This document shows, piece after piece, positions 54,784 through 63,974 of a stretch of DNA of 64,000 nucleotides (position 1 is its first letter; each line of letters begins with the position of its first letter). Below the pieces are notes generated by a model, which saw only the letters and a list, made by a program, of their open reading frames with translations, was not told the DNA's origin and searched no databases. Origin of the DNA: Frigoriflavimonas asaccharolytica (GTDB lineage Bacteria > Bacteroidota > Bacteroidia > Flavobacteriales > Weeksellaceae); contig NZ_JABSNO010000012.1 in NCBI RefSeq assembly GCF_013294015.1, positions 34,932-98,931 on the forward strand. The letters are read 5' to 3'. The translations under genes and the position numbers were made by a program.

Positions 54784-55356
54784 ATGAAAAAGTCGTTATT
54801 TCTATCATTAATTTTATGTACTTTTCTTAGTGTCAATGCACAAGTAAGTATTGTTACATCAGGGTTTTCTCAAAATCTTACAAAAGCAGAGTTAAATTTT
54901 TCTGGTGATAGAAAATTGTTTGCGACTGGTATTAATGATAAAACTACGGAGAACTATTTTGTGGTTTCAAAAAATAAATCTGGTGCAGAAACAGATGAAT
55001 TATATTTAGAAAAATTCACTAAAAAAGGTAGAAATTTCACAAAATCATTTAGTTATAAATTAGAACATCCTGTTAATAAATCTTTAGCGTTTATAGATAA
55101 TCGTGCAAGCTATAGTGATGTAGACAAAGATGGAAACTATGAAAGTATCTCCATTGTAGATGCTTACGAAAACGGACCAGATAGTAAATTACAAACTGTA
55201 TATGGTATTATTCAATATAATAATGAAGCTTACATCGTTTCTTTATCTGGTGAAGATGGATTTATTAAAAATACATTTAGCGAAAATTTTAGTAAATTAC
55301 CAAAACAAATTTCTGATTTTTTCCTGAATTTTTGGGATGGTCTAAAAAAAGAATAG
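54784..55356 (+). CDS. Hypothetical secreted protein
   Basis: 190 residues with a Sec signal (MKKSLFLSLILCTFLSVNAQ). The mature part is beta-rich with charged turns (ELNFSGDRKLFATGIND, NRASYSDVDKDGNYESISIV, FLNFWDGLKKE at the end). The DVDKDGNYES run resembles a calcium-type DxDxDG turn, a suggestion only. No family recognised. Confidence 0.7.
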   Translation: MKKSLFLSLILCTFLSVNAQVSIVTSGFSQNLTKAELNFSGDRKLFATGINDKTTENYFVVSKNKSGAETDELYLEKFTKKGRNFTKSFSYKLEHPVNKSLAFIDNRASYSDVDKDGNYESISIVDAYENGPDSKLQTVYGIIQYNNEAYIVSLSGEDGFIKNTFSENFSKLPKQISDFFLNFWDGLKKE

Positions 55357-55428
55357 CCGTTTTCAATTTATCTTAAAATTAATCAATCAAAAACTTTTTA
55401 CTAAAAATTTTTTATCAATCAAATAATT

Positions 55429-56682
55429 ATGAAAGTATCGAAACTCGCCGCAAATTTAGTAGGTTCAGAAATCGTAAAAATAGGAAACGAGGTAAATGAT
55501 ATGAAGGCAAATGGTGCAGAAATTGCAAATTTGACCATCGGAGATTTAGATTCTAATTTGTATCCAATTCCACAGCTTTTAAAAGATGAAATTGCAAAAG
55601 CTTATGAAGAAAATCAAACCAATTATCCACCAGCAAACGGTCTTTTGAGTTTGAGAAAATCGGTTTCTAACTATCTGCAAAATGATTGGAATTTAAATTA
55701 TTCTACAGATGAAATTCTTATTACTGCGGGAGCAAGACCAATTATTTACGCTATTTATAAATCTATTGTAGATCCTGGAGATAAAGTTATTTATCCAATT
55801 CCATCTTGGAATAACAATCATTACTGTTACTTAACTTCTGCTACAGAAATTGCTGTAAAAACAACAGCGGAAAATAATTTTCTACCGACTGCAGAAGATT
55901 TGAAACCACATGTAAAAGGTGCTGTTTTACTTTCGCTCTGTTCACCTTTGAATCCTACGGGAACCATGTTTACAAAAAATCAGTTGACAGAAATTTGTGA
56001 TTTAATAATTGCAGAAAATGAAAGCCGAACTGAGGACGAAAAGCCACTTTATCTTATTTATGATCAAATTTATTGCAATTTAACTTTTGATAATGAACAT
56101 GTAGATCCTGTGAACATCAATCCGAAAATGAAGGAGTTTACCATATATGTAGATGGAATTTCTAAATGTTTGGCTGCAACTGGAGTGCGCGTTGGTTGGG
56201 GATTTGGGCCACAAATTATAGTAGATAAAATGAAAGCTTTGCTTACTCATGTAGGAGCTTGGGCGCCAAAACCAGAACAAGTTGCGACCGCAAAATTTTA
56301 TGAAAATTCTAGCAATATTTCAGATTTTGTAGAAATTTTTAAAGATAATTTACAAACTAGTTTAGAGGTTTTGCACAATGGTATTCAGCAAATGAAAAAC
56401 GATGGATTGCCAGTAGAAAGCATAAAAGCGATGGGCGCAATGTATCTTACAATTGAATTAAATTATCTTGGCAAAAAAACCAGTGACGGACAGATGATAC
56501 AAAATTCTACAGATTTAGTTTTTTATTTAATTAAAGAAGGTGGAGTAGCATTGGTTCCTTTTTCTGCTTTTGGTGCAGAAAAATCTGAGATGTGGTTTCG
56601 CGCGTCTGTAGGTGGAGTTTCTAAAGAAGAAATTGTAAATATGCTGCCGAAACTACAGAACGCATTAGAAAAATTAACCTAA
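55429..56682 (+). CDS. PLP-dependent class I/II aminotransferase
   Basis: Fold-type I aminotransferase of 417 residues. Seen: LTIGDLDSNLYPIPQLLKDE near the start, NYPPANGLLSLRKSVSNYL at about 64-82, PLNPTGTMF near 177-185, YDQIYCNLTF near 208-217, and the PLP lysine in VDGISKCLAATGVRVGWGFG at about 240-259. The substrate could be aspartate, an aromatic or a branched-chain amino acid; it is closest in feel to aspartate/aromatic types. Single gene. Confidence 0.92.
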   Translation: MKVSKLAANLVGSEIVKIGNEVNDMKANGAEIANLTIGDLDSNLYPIPQLLKDEIAKAYEENQTNYPPANGLLSLRKSVSNYLQNDWNLNYSTDEILITAGARPIIYAIYKSIVDPGDKVIYPIPSWNNNHYCYLTSATEIAVKTTAENNFLPTAEDLKPHVKGAVLLSLCSPLNPTGTMFTKNQLTEICDLIIAENESRTEDEKPLYLIYDQIYCNLTFDNEHVDPVNINPKMKEFTIYVDGISKCLAATGVRVGWGFGPQIIVDKMKALLTHVGAWAPKPEQVATAKFYENSSNISDFVEIFKDNLQTSLEVLHNGIQQMKNDGLPVESIKAMGAMYLTIELNYLGKKTSDGQMIQNSTDLVFYLIKEGGVALVPFSAFGAEKSEMWFRASVGGVSKEEIVNMLPKLQNALEKLT

Positions 56683-56723
56683 AAAAAAGCGGAAAAAATT
56701 CGTTTATAATGTGGAATAATTAC

Positions 56724-56731
56724 TACCTTTG
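56724..56731 (+). promoter_or_regulatory. Putative -7 element for the RES-Xre pair
   Basis: TACCTTTG, 16 nt before the antitoxin ATG; -33 box unclear. Probably autoregulated by the Xre antitoxin. Confidence 0.5.
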
Positions 56732-56747
56732 AGTAAAATAGAAGAGG

Positions 56748-57215
56748 ATGAAAAATTATAATATAAAAAACGAAGAAAAAACTCTGATAGTTGAAGAATC
56801 TTCAGTTGCTTATGAAAATAATTCTTACAGTAATTTTGTGATTCAGAATAATTATTCTCTCGTGAAAAAAGCAAAATCTGGTATCGCTACAAAAGTGTTT
56901 TATACTTTTGCAGATTCTATTAATTTACCAGAGAAAGTTGTGGCTTCTCTCCTTAATTTGTCTCCAAGAACGATAAGTAATTACAGAGATGCTGGCAAAA
57001 ATTTGGAAGCACACCACAGTGAACATCTTTTAAAATTAATTGCATTATTTGAGAAAGGCAAAGAATATTTGGGCAATATTGATGAGTTCAACCGTTGGTT
57101 GAAGGTACCATTTTGGAATACTGAAGAAATTCCTTTTGATTTTTTAAATACTTCTGGCGGTGTAGATTTGCTTTCTGCGTGTTTAGAAAGAATGGCGCAA
57201 GGATATCCAGCATAA
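56748..57215 (+). CDS. Xre/MbcA/ParS-type antitoxin (DUF2384) of a RES-Xre pair
   Basis: 155 residues. The middle contains a helix-turn-helix (LPEKVVASLLNLSPRTISNYRDAG, about 65-88), followed by the toxin-binding DUF2384 part at about 95-155 with LIALFEKGKEYLGNIDEFNRWL, and the typical end LLSACLERMAQGYPA. These are the hallmarks of Xre antitoxins that neutralise RES toxins, by closing the toxin's active site with the C-terminal residues. Confidence 0.94.
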   Translation: MKNYNIKNEEKTLIVEESSVAYENNSYSNFVIQNNYSLVKKAKSGIATKVFYTFADSINLPEKVVASLLNLSPRTISNYRDAGKNLEAHHSEHLLKLIALFEKGKEYLGNIDEFNRWLKVPFWNTEEIPFDFLNTSGGVDLLSACLERMAQGYPA

Positions 57216-57224
57216 TTTTTTAGA

Positions 57225-57692
57225 ATGCTGTTATACAGAATTGCTCATAAAAAGTATGCTCAAAATCTTTCTGTTAGTGGTCTTTCTGGCAGGTGGAATA
57301 GTGATGGAAAAATGGTTTTGTATACTTCAGAAAACATTTCTCTTGCACTTTTAGAAAATATGATATATCGTGCTGGAACTGGTTTTAATGATGATTATAA
57401 GATCATGATTATTGAAGTTTTAAGTAAAAAATTAGAGCAGATTACCGTTGAAAATTTAGTAAAAAATTGGAGAGAACAAGATGCTTATCCAGAACTTCAA
57501 AAAATAGGAGATGATTGGTATGAGGCACAGAAAAATTTGATGTTGAAAGTTCCGTCTTCTATTTTACCAGAAAATTTCAATGTTATTCTTAATTCTATTC
57601 ATCCAGATTTTAAAAAAGTAAAATTAATTGATGTTTTGGATTATGAACCAGATGAACGATTAGAAAAGATTTTAAAAAAATACAGTAAATAA
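57225..57692 (+). CDS. RES-domain toxin
   Basis: 155-residue RES-family enzyme; the family degrades NAD+ (phosphorolysis or hydrolysis). The N-terminal MLLYRIAHKKYAQNLSVSGL gives the conserved Arg, GRWNSDGKMVLYTSENISLALLE at about 22-44 the Tyr/Ser/Glu region, and VPSSILPENFNVILNSIHPDFKKV the later Ser-Pro-x-x and Asn-Pro-like motif. Key residues appear intact. Follows the antitoxin by 9 nt and precedes kdsB. Confidence 0.94.
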   Translation: MLLYRIAHKKYAQNLSVSGLSGRWNSDGKMVLYTSENISLALLENMIYRAGTGFNDDYKIMIIEVLSKKLEQITVENLVKNWREQDAYPELQKIGDDWYEAQKNLMLKVPSSILPENFNVILNSIHPDFKKVKLIDVLDYEPDERLEKILKKYSK

Positions 57693-57728
57693 TGAAACCG
57701 AAAGGTTTACAAATTAAATAAATAGAGC

Positions 57729-58466
57729 ATGAACAAAATCATTGCCGTAATTCCTGCAAGGTTTGAAGCTTCTAGATTTCCTGGTAAAATGATGGAAATT
57801 TTGGGAGATAAAACTGTAATTAGAACAACGTATGATAATGTAGTTGAAACCAATTTATTTGATGAAGTAATTGTAGCTACAGATTCCAAAATAATTTTTG
57901 ATGAAATTATAAATAATGGTGGCAATGCAAAAATGACAGGATCCCACGAAACTGGTAGCGATAGAATTGCCGAATGTGTACAAAATTTAGCATTTGATAT
58001 CGTTATCAACGTGCAAGGAGATGAACCATTTTTGAAAAAAGAACCTTTGCAACAGTTGATTTCTGTGTTTAAAAATGATACCGAACAAGAAATTTCTCTG
58101 GCTTCACTCAAAATAAAATTACACGATTTAGAAGAAATTTCAAATCCCAATAATGTAAAAGTGATCACAGATTTACAAGATTGTGCCCTTTATTTCAGCC
58201 GTTCTGTGATTCCATATCCTCGCGAAATATCGCAGGAAACTATCTACTACAAGCATATTGGCGTTTATGCTTTCCGGAAAGAAGCTTTGCTTAAATTTTC
58301 TAAATTGCCAATGTCGCCTTTAGAAATTTCTGAAAAAATAGAATGCATTCGATATTTAGAAAATGGAATGAAAATTAAAATGGTAGAAACAGATTTTGTA
58401 GGAGTTGGTATAGATGTACCAGAAGATTTAGAAAAAGCGAGAGAGATTTTAAAGAATCAAAAATAG
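57729..58466 (+). CDS. kdsB: 3-deoxy-manno-octulosonate cytidylyltransferase
   Basis: Activates KDO with CTP to CMP-KDO for the inner core of LPS. The 245-residue product opens [20 protein letters not shown] (family nucleotide-binding loop) and contains [11 protein letters not shown] and [13 protein letters not shown] at about 94-106, and later [16 protein letters not shown]. With kdsD at 20 kb it shows a KDO-containing LPS. Confidence 0.96.
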   Translation: MNKIIAVIPARFEASRFPGKMMEILGDKTVIRTTYDNVVETNLFDEVIVATDSKIIFDEIINNGGNAKMTGSHETGSDRIAECVQNLAFDIVINVQGDEPFLKKEPLQQLISVFKNDTEQEISLASLKIKLHDLEEISNPNNVKVITDLQDCALYFSRSVIPYPREISQETIYYKHIGVYAFRKEALLKFSKLPMSPLEISEKIECIRYLENGMKIKMVETDFVGVGIDVPEDLEKAREILKNQK

Positions 58467-58528
58467 TTTTTAACCCAATTTTAACAACTAATATTTTAAC
58501 AAAATTCTGCAATACGTATCAATTGTTA

Positions 58529-58536
58529 TATCTTTG
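58529..58536 (+). promoter_or_regulatory. Putative -7 element for the 58.6-kb secreted protein
   Basis: TATCTTTG, 38 nt before the chosen ATG; the -33 position reads TTCTG, an imperfect match. Confidence 0.4.
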
Positions 58537-58574
58537 AATTTCGAAAATTTAATTATATGCAGATTGCAAAACAC

Positions 58575-59237
58575 ATGAAGAGTTTTTTATTATTAATAAC
58601 GTTTGTATTATCTACAAGTTTATTCGCACAAACGGGAAAAGAAATTATCGATAGAAGTATAGAACTTTCTGGTGGTATTACAAATTGGAAATTGTTGAAT
58701 ACCGTTGCTATTTCTGGAAAAGTTACTTTAGGCGTCAATGATGAATATCCTATCAAAATTTTTCAGGCGCGCCCAAATCTTACCAAAACATCTATTACAA
58801 TTGCAAGTAAGGAAAATATTGTAGAAGGTTATGATGGCGAAAATGGCTACGCTATGAATTATGCAACCAATAAATTAGAAAGATATCCAAACTATAATGC
58901 GGAAAGTTTTGATACAGATTTTATAGATTTTGAAAGCAAAGGTTTCTCTGCACAACTTTTGGGCAAAGAAAAAGTGGGCACAAAAGATTGCTACAAAGTA
59001 GAATTGACCAAAAATGTGAACAAAACAATTTATTTCTTTGATGTAAAAAACTATCAACTTTTAAAAGAAATTCAAAAAGATGAAACCCTTATTTACGGCG
59101 ATTATAAAAAAGTTGGGAACTTATTATTTCCTTACAGAATTGAAAGTAGCAGTTCTAAGAAAGATAGCGATTACGTAATTCTTGTTCAAAAAATTGAAAC
59201 CAATAAAGTCTTTCCAAAAAATACATTTAAATTCTAA
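58575..59237 (+). CDS. LolA-like outer-membrane lipoprotein-sorting family protein
   Basis: 220 residues from the ATG at 58575 (signal MKSFLLLITFVLSTSLFAQ; an ATG at 58557 is in frame but adds a non-signal stretch). The mature part, starting TGKEIIDRSIELSGGITNWK, then ARPNLTKTSITIASKENIVEGYDGENGYAM and GNLLFPYRIESSSS, is the LolA-like half-barrel common in Bacteroidota exported proteins. It could bind lipid or a lipoprotein anchor; not a proven LolA. Precedes the peroxidase gene by 17 nt and may share its transcript. Confidence 0.78.
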   Translation: MKSFLLLITFVLSTSLFAQTGKEIIDRSIELSGGITNWKLLNTVAISGKVTLGVNDEYPIKIFQARPNLTKTSITIASKENIVEGYDGENGYAMNYATNKLERYPNYNAESFDTDFIDFESKGFSAQLLGKEKVGTKDCYKVELTKNVNKTIYFFDVKNYQLLKEIQKDETLIYGDYKKVGNLLFPYRIESSSSKKDSDYVILVQKIETNKVFPKNTFKF

Positions 59238-59254
59238 ATAAATTGATCAACAAC

Positions 59255-59830
59255 ATGAAAAAAATATTCATTTTAGCTTTAACGGCAGTTGCTTTTTTAC
59301 AAAATTGTAAAGGACAAAAATCAGAAAAATCTATAGCACAAACAAAAGAAATGAAAGGACAAACAATCTACGATTTTTCCGTAGAAAGCCTAGATGGCGG
59401 CAAAATCAACTTCGCAGATTTCAAAGGCAAGAAGATTCTTATTGTAAATACAGCTTCAGAATGTGGTTTTACACCGCAATACGAAGGTTTGGAAAAATTA
59501 TCAAAAGATTATAAAGAGAATCTTGTGGTGATAGGATTTCCCGCAAATAATTTTGGTGGACAAGAACCTGGAAGCAACACAGAAATAGCTACTTTCTGTC
59601 AGAAAAATTTTGGTGTTACCTTTCCAATGGCAGCAAAAGTTTCTGTGAAAGGAGAAGATATAGCACCAATTTTTAAATTCTTAACAGAAAAAGAATTAAA
59701 CGGTGTAAAAAATTCTAGCGTAATGTGGAATTTCACTAAATTCCTTATCGATGAAAATGGAACCTTGATAGACAGTTTTGCAAGCACTACAACACCAGAA
59801 AGCGAAAGTATTACTAAATATTTGAAGTAA
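59255..59830 (+). CDS. Glutathione peroxidase family (thiol peroxidase)
   Basis: Reduces peroxides with thioredoxin or glutathione. 191 residues from the ATG at 59255, chosen because MKKIFILALTAVAFLQNC gives an export or lipoprotein-like signal (an ATG at 59243 adds four residues). The active site is Cys70 in NTASECGFTPQYEGLE, a Cys, not selenocysteine, with the Gln and Trp partners in GFPANNFGGQEPGS and SVMWNFTKFLID. Probably envelope-located. Its 3' end is duplicated downstream. Confidence 0.93.
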   Translation: MKKIFILALTAVAFLQNCKGQKSEKSIAQTKEMKGQTIYDFSVESLDGGKINFADFKGKKILIVNTASECGFTPQYEGLEKLSKDYKENLVVIGFPANNFGGQEPGSNTEIATFCQKNFGVTFPMAAKVSVKGEDIAPIFKFLTEKELNGVKNSSVMWNFTKFLIDENGTLIDSFASTTTPESESITKYLK

Positions 59831-59930
59831 TGAATCATCGTTGTTAGAGCTTTAAGCTCTAAAAACGCTTTGACGTAAAATAAAAAGTTTCCAAATTTCG
59901 GAAACTTTTTTTGTAGAAAACCAACAACTT
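59797..59930 (+). repeat. Tandem duplication, copy 1 (peroxidase 3' end plus terminator)
   Basis: Starts within the last codons of the peroxidase gene (AGAAAGCGAAAGTATTAC) and runs through the terminator to CCAACAACTT. It repeats at 59941 with a period of 144 bp. Confidence 0.85.
59887..59911 (+). terminator. Terminator of the peroxidase gene
   Basis: GTTTCC (59887-59892) pairs with GGAAAC (59900-59905) around AAATTTC, followed by seven T. Confidence 0.78.
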
Positions 59931-59940
59931 AGAACTACGA

Positions 59941-60075
59941 AGAAAGCGAAAGTATTACCAAATATTTGAAGTAATGGTTCAGCGTTGTTAGAGCTTAAAG
60001 CGCTAACAACGCTTTGGCGTAAAATTAAAAGTTTCCAAATTCTGGAAACTCTTTCTTGTTAGAAAACCAACAACC
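59941..60075 (+). repeat. Tandem duplication, copy 2
   Basis: Second copy of the 59797-59930 block with about ten differences, including the peroxidase stop codon and the terminator stem (GTTTCC/GGAAAC, 60031 on). Its T-run is interrupted (CTCTTTCTTG), so it is a weaker terminator. Not translated. Confidence 0.85.
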
Positions 60076-60090
60076 AGCAACAAAAAACCA

Positions 60091-60744
60091 TCAAGCATTC
60101 TTCTCTGCAAAACTAAATATTGCGCCCAACTTTATTTTAGAATAGCCACTGGATTTTATTTTAGAAGAATTGATCATCGCTTTTGCAAGAATATCTGTCG
60201 GCAATGGTTTTTGACTTTCCAGAACGCCTAATTTGTTAGCGAATTTGATAATTTTTCCGCCCAAAACTTCCCCAAATCGTTTAGAATCTTTCCGATCCAA
60301 TAAGCTTGGCTGAAATATCGTAATTTTTGGAAAATGCAAAGCTTTCACAGAATTTTCTAGCTCGCCTTTCATTTTGCTGTAGAATATTTTAGAATCTGCA
60401 TTGGCGCCGTAAGATGAAACCAAAACGTAATCTTCTACTTCGTTTTTTTTCGCTGCTTTCGCAAAATCGTATTGATACGTGAAATCCACTTTTTTCTGCG
60501 CTTCTTTGCTTCCCGCATTTTTAAGTGTCGTTCCCATGCAAGAAAAAGCAACATCACCATTTACGAGGTTTTGCCACTCTTCTGGTTTATCAAAATCTAC
60601 AATATGTGTTTTCAGCTTTTCATTTTTTATATCTGATGCAGACCTCACAAAAATGCTTACTTCATCATATTGTGGATCTTCCAATAGTTGGCTCACCAAT
60701 TCCTTTCCCGTTGCGCCAGTCGCGCCTAAAACCAATGCTTTCAT
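60091..60744 (-). CDS. NAD(P)-binding oxidoreductase, HTATIP2/YbjT-like
   Basis: 217-residue short-chain-dehydrogenase-like protein of the atypical NAD(P)-binding group. It starts MKALVLGATGATGKELVSQL (GxxGxxG), with DVAFSCMGTTLKNAGS at about 69-84 and YVLVSSYGANADSKIFYSKMKGELE, where SYG and a Lys replace the usual YxxxK. It may bind NADPH without a known reaction. Confidence 0.85.
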   Translation of the reverse strand: MKALVLGATGATGKELVSQLLEDPQYDEVSIFVRSASDIKNEKLKTHIVDFDKPEEWQNLVNGDVAFSCMGTTLKNAGSKEAQKKVDFTYQYDFAKAAKKNEVEDYVLVSSYGANADSKIFYSKMKGELENSVKALHFPKITIFQPSLLDRKDSKRFGEVLGGKIIKFANKLGVLESQKPLPTDILAKAMINSSKIKSSGYSKIKLGAIFSFAEKNA

Positions 60745-60810
60745 TTTTTTTAATTCTTAAAGATTAAAGTTAGCGAAAATTTCGTAATTTTTCCCTTTAA
60801 AATTTTAAAG

Positions 60811-61161
60811 ATGACTGCAGAAGATATTAGAACTTATTGTTTAGAAAAAAATGGAGTAGAAGAAAGTTTCCCTTTTGATCATGAAACTTTGGTATTTAAA
60901 GTGGGAAACAAAATGTTTCTATTAATTTCTTTAGAAAAGCAACCTGTAACTATTGCCGTAAAAACTAATCCGGAATGGAGCGAAACGTTGCGAGAGCAAT
61001 TTTATCAAATACAAGGAGCCTTTCACATGAACAAAACACATTGGAACTCTGTAGAATTAGAAGGTTTGCAAAGGGAGTTAATTTTTGAATTGATAGATCA
61101 TTCTTATGATTTGATTTTTAAAAGTTTGACGAAGAAGTTGCAGCAAGAAATTTTACAATAA
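60811..61161 (+). CDS. MmcQ/YjbR family protein
   Basis: 116-residue member of the MmcQ/YjbR family (cyanobacterial and plant homologues bind DNA-like surfaces; role unclear). Seen: IRTYCLEKNGVEESFPFDHETLVFKVGNKMF near the start, LEKQPVTIAVKTNPEWSETL at about 49-68 and GAFHMNKTHWNSVELEG at about 80-96. The end overlaps the opposite-strand VOC gene by 9 nt. Confidence 0.9.
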   Translation: MTAEDIRTYCLEKNGVEESFPFDHETLVFKVGNKMFLLISLEKQPVTIAVKTNPEWSETLREQFYQIQGAFHMNKTHWNSVELEGLQRELIFELIDHSYDLIFKSLTKKLQQEILQ

Positions 61162-61833
61162 TTCGGAAATTTTTAGAATCTCATCTTTAAATGAAAGTCT
61201 ATATTTTTTGTTTAAATTTTCTACAATCGCATCAAAATTATTTGGTCTAATTTTTAATTCAGTAGGAAACCACGTTTTCTTTACAGTGTAGTTCGGCAAA
61301 AGAAACAATCCTTCTTGTGTTCCATTGGTGCCAAATCTTTCTTTATCGCCTTTCCAAAATTTTGTTTTCAAAGACTTTTGAAGAATGCCATTTGTTTGTT
61401 CAATATTTCTTGTCGGTATTCCAATTTCGTTGATTCCCAAAATATTTGAAATACTAAAATCATTTTTAGACTCATTATTCAAATCAAATCTCACGATAAA
61501 TTCTGCCAGATTTCCACTAGCATCAAAAAAATAAAAAGAATTTGCGTTCCAACTTTCAAATCTTTGGATTTTGTTGTCTCCATCAATCCTTAATACTTCA
61601 ATCCTTTTCTCTATAAAATCCAATGCTTGCTTCAAATGATTGGAATGAATTAAAAAACAATAATGATATTGAAAATTACATTCAGATTTTTCAAAGCAAA
61701 ATTCACTAAACCCAACTTTTGCCGTGAAAGAATTAACAGTTTTTTCTATTATTTCAAAACCTAAAACTTTTGAATAGAAATTGAATTCACTTTCCAATTT
61801 GTTTGTGTAAAGTTTTAATTTTTTAATTTTCAT
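61153..61833 (-). CDS. VOC family protein (glyoxalase/dioxygenase-like)
   Basis: 226 residues forming two vicinal-oxygen-chelate halves, starting MKIKKLKLYTNKLESEFNFYSKVLGFEI and, in the second half, INEIGIPTRNIEQTNGILQKSL. Metal ligands of classical glyoxalases are hard to place with certainty (His in YHYCFLIHSNH, Glu in GNLAEFIVRFD are candidates). Reaction unknown. Converges on the MmcQ gene. Confidence 0.8.
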   Translation of the reverse strand: MKIKKLKLYTNKLESEFNFYSKVLGFEIIEKTVNSFTAKVGFSEFCFEKSECNFQYHYCFLIHSNHLKQALDFIEKRIEVLRIDGDNKIQRFESWNANSFYFFDASGNLAEFIVRFDLNNESKNDFSISNILGINEIGIPTRNIEQTNGILQKSLKTKFWKGDKERFGTNGTQEGLFLLPNYTVKKTWFPTELKIRPNNFDAIVENLNKKYRLSFKDEILKISELL

Positions 61834-61886
61834 TAATTAAATGTCAAATAATAGATGTACTTTTTTCTATGATTGTTCCAGCGATA

Positions 61887-62816
61887 TTAATTTAGTTTTT
61901 CAAAAAATTTCCTCGTCAAAACTTCATCCTCTTTCAATTTTACAATTAAATTTTCCAGTGTAGAAAATTTGATTTCTTCATGCAAAAAGTCTCGAAAATG
62001 AAGCGTGATATTTTTATCATAAATATCTTCATTAAAATCTAAAATGTACGCTTCCAAGGTAATTACCGTTCCATTTACTGTGGGATTGGTGCCAATACTT
62101 GCCATTCCGTGATGGTGTTTTTCATCAATAATAACATCAACAATATAAGCGCCTTTTTTTGGCAAAAGTTTATGCGGATTTATTTCTACATTCGCCGTCG
62201 GAAAGCCAATAGTTCTGCCAATTTTTTTACCATGAACAACTTTTCCAGAAATAGGATAGTAGTAGCCGAGCATTTCATTGGCTTTCAAAATATCGCCATC
62301 AAGCAAAGAGTTTCTAATTTTTGTAGAGCTGATGTTGGTATGTTCTAATTGTATGGCTTCCAATTGCTGAACTTCGAAACCGTACTCTAAGCTCATTTTT
62401 TGTAATAAAGAAAAATCGCCACTTTTATCTTTTCCAAAAGTATGATCGTGCCCAATGATTAAATGCTTTACGTTTAGTTTTTCAATTAATATTTGTTTCA
62501 CAAATTCTTCACCTGTCAAGTTTCTAAAATCTTCATCAAAATTTTGAAGAAATAAATTTTGAATCTTGTTGTTTTCTAATTGTTGAATTTTCTCATTATA
62601 ATTATTTAATAATTTTAAATCAAATTCTGGATTAAATATCAACCGTGGATGTGGCCAAAAAGTGAGAATACCACTTTCTAAACCTTTGGAATGGGCAATT
62701 TTATTTAATTTTGTTAAAATAGATTGATGCCCCAAATGTACCCCATCAAACATGCCCAAAGAAAGTGCAAGTGGTTTTTTAGACGAATAATTTTTTAAAT
62801 CTTGATAAATTTGCAA
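61887..62816 (-). CDS. ribF: Bifunctional riboflavin kinase / FAD synthetase
   Basis: Makes FMN and FAD from riboflavin. The 309-residue product has the nucleotidyl-transfer GMFDGVHLGHQSIL at 21-34 (HxGH-type), IIGHDHTFGKDKSGDF near 120-135 and the SSTKIRNSLLDGD motif, then a C-terminal riboflavin kinase domain starting KKIGRTIGFPTANVEIN near 197-213 (PTAN). Length is normal. No upstream FMN riboswitch is visible. Confidence 0.96.
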   Translation of the reverse strand: MQIYQDLKNYSSKKPLALSLGMFDGVHLGHQSILTKLNKIAHSKGLESGILTFWPHPRLIFNPEFDLKLLNNYNEKIQQLENNKIQNLFLQNFDEDFRNLTGEEFVKQILIEKLNVKHLIIGHDHTFGKDKSGDFSLLQKMSLEYGFEVQQLEAIQLEHTNISSTKIRNSLLDGDILKANEMLGYYYPISGKVVHGKKIGRTIGFPTANVEINPHKLLPKKGAYIVDVIIDEKHHHGMASIGTNPTVNGTVITLEAYILDFNEDIYDKNITLHFRDFLHEEIKFSTLENLIVKLKEDEVLTRKFFEKLN

Positions 62817-62970
62817 ACCGATATATTAGAATGCAAATATGATAAAAATCTTTTTTTAATCCAATTGCAGAATTGGGATGTTTGAATTGATAATAATACT
62901 TAAATTATCTATGAGAAAAATTTAAAATGATTTAATAAAATTTCGCTGATTAAATTTATAAAATTTGTTT

Positions 62971-63939
62971 ATGTTTGCAAAAATAAAAATAACAATAACA
63001 ATTAATATAAAAAAATTTAAACTTAACTTCTCAATTATTGGATTGATGGTAATTACAACATTCTGCTCTTGTAACACGGATTTACGAGAAGAATTATCAA
63101 CTGGCTAATTAAATATCGAAAACCAAATAATGGCAAAAGGTTCTTCAGATGATCCATGTAGAAGTTTTTCTGAATTCACGCACAGTACAATTTTACCTGG
63201 TGTGCAAGCTGTTAATTTAGATAATGGCATTTCAACTGATTGTCAAAATAATATTCTAATTTTTCCAACTTTGCAATCATATTCAGAAGCTATATCTAAA
63301 TTAGATGATATGATAGATGATCATAATGACAATTTTGATCAACTTACAGCAAATATGACAAATGAAGAGGCAGATGATTATGCAGATGAAATACGATTTG
63401 ATGAAGATGAACCTTTAACGAAATTTGAAGATGAACTCGGCTTTTGTTCTTTGAGAAAATACTTGTTAGTATCAGAAGAAAATTGGCTTTCAGAACAAGG
63501 AGATGGATCATGGAATTTAAATTCAAATCCAAATAACTATTTTATTGATGATATAACGGAAAGATCCTTGTTAAGTTATCGTTCAGAAGTAATTATTGGT
63601 GATTGTGAAATTGGTTTTACTTTATATAAAATTTTTGATTGGGGATATGTTAGTTTTCCAATCACTAATATTTCTGAAACTACAATAATATTAACGAATT
63701 TAAATAATATTTCAAACATAACTATGAGTCCTTTTAATATTGATGGTGCTCCAATTGTACCTGTGCAAGAAGTTATATCAAATAGTTCTATGGCTGATTT
63801 AGTAACGACAGGAGGAATTGGAATATCTGGATCAGGAGGTGGACCATCAAGTCCAGGAGGACCGTCATTTAGTTATGATTGTAATAGATTTGGCAAAGAA
63901 AAAGGTATAATACCCTTGAAAAACTGGACCACTATTTAA
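62971..63939 (+). pseudogene. Lipoprotein gene split by an in-frame stop
   Basis: An ATG at 62971 opens a lipoprotein signal (LMVITTFCSCNTDLREELSTG) that ends at TAA (63106-63108). The same frame then continues LNIENQ and, from an ATG at 63130, 269 more codons to 63939 without another stop. The second part alone (SSDDPCRSFSEFTHSTIL start) has no signal peptide, so the two pieces belong together as one lipoprotein of about 320 residues. The body is acidic, with a Gly/Pro/Ser-rich tail (GISGSGGGPSSPGGP), and has no recognised domain. The C-terminus may be cut by the IS-like sequence that follows. Confidence 0.75.
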
Positions 63940-63974
63940 GTTGAAATTATTAACTTTAAATAGTCGGAAAAAAC

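Noticed and set aside
59255..59830. Possible selenocysteine peroxidase
   Set aside because: The active site codon is TGT (Cys70), not TGA.
62817..62970. FMN riboswitch upstream of ribF
   Set aside because: The region is AT-rich with none of the conserved GAGG/GGGCAGGG-like core motifs.
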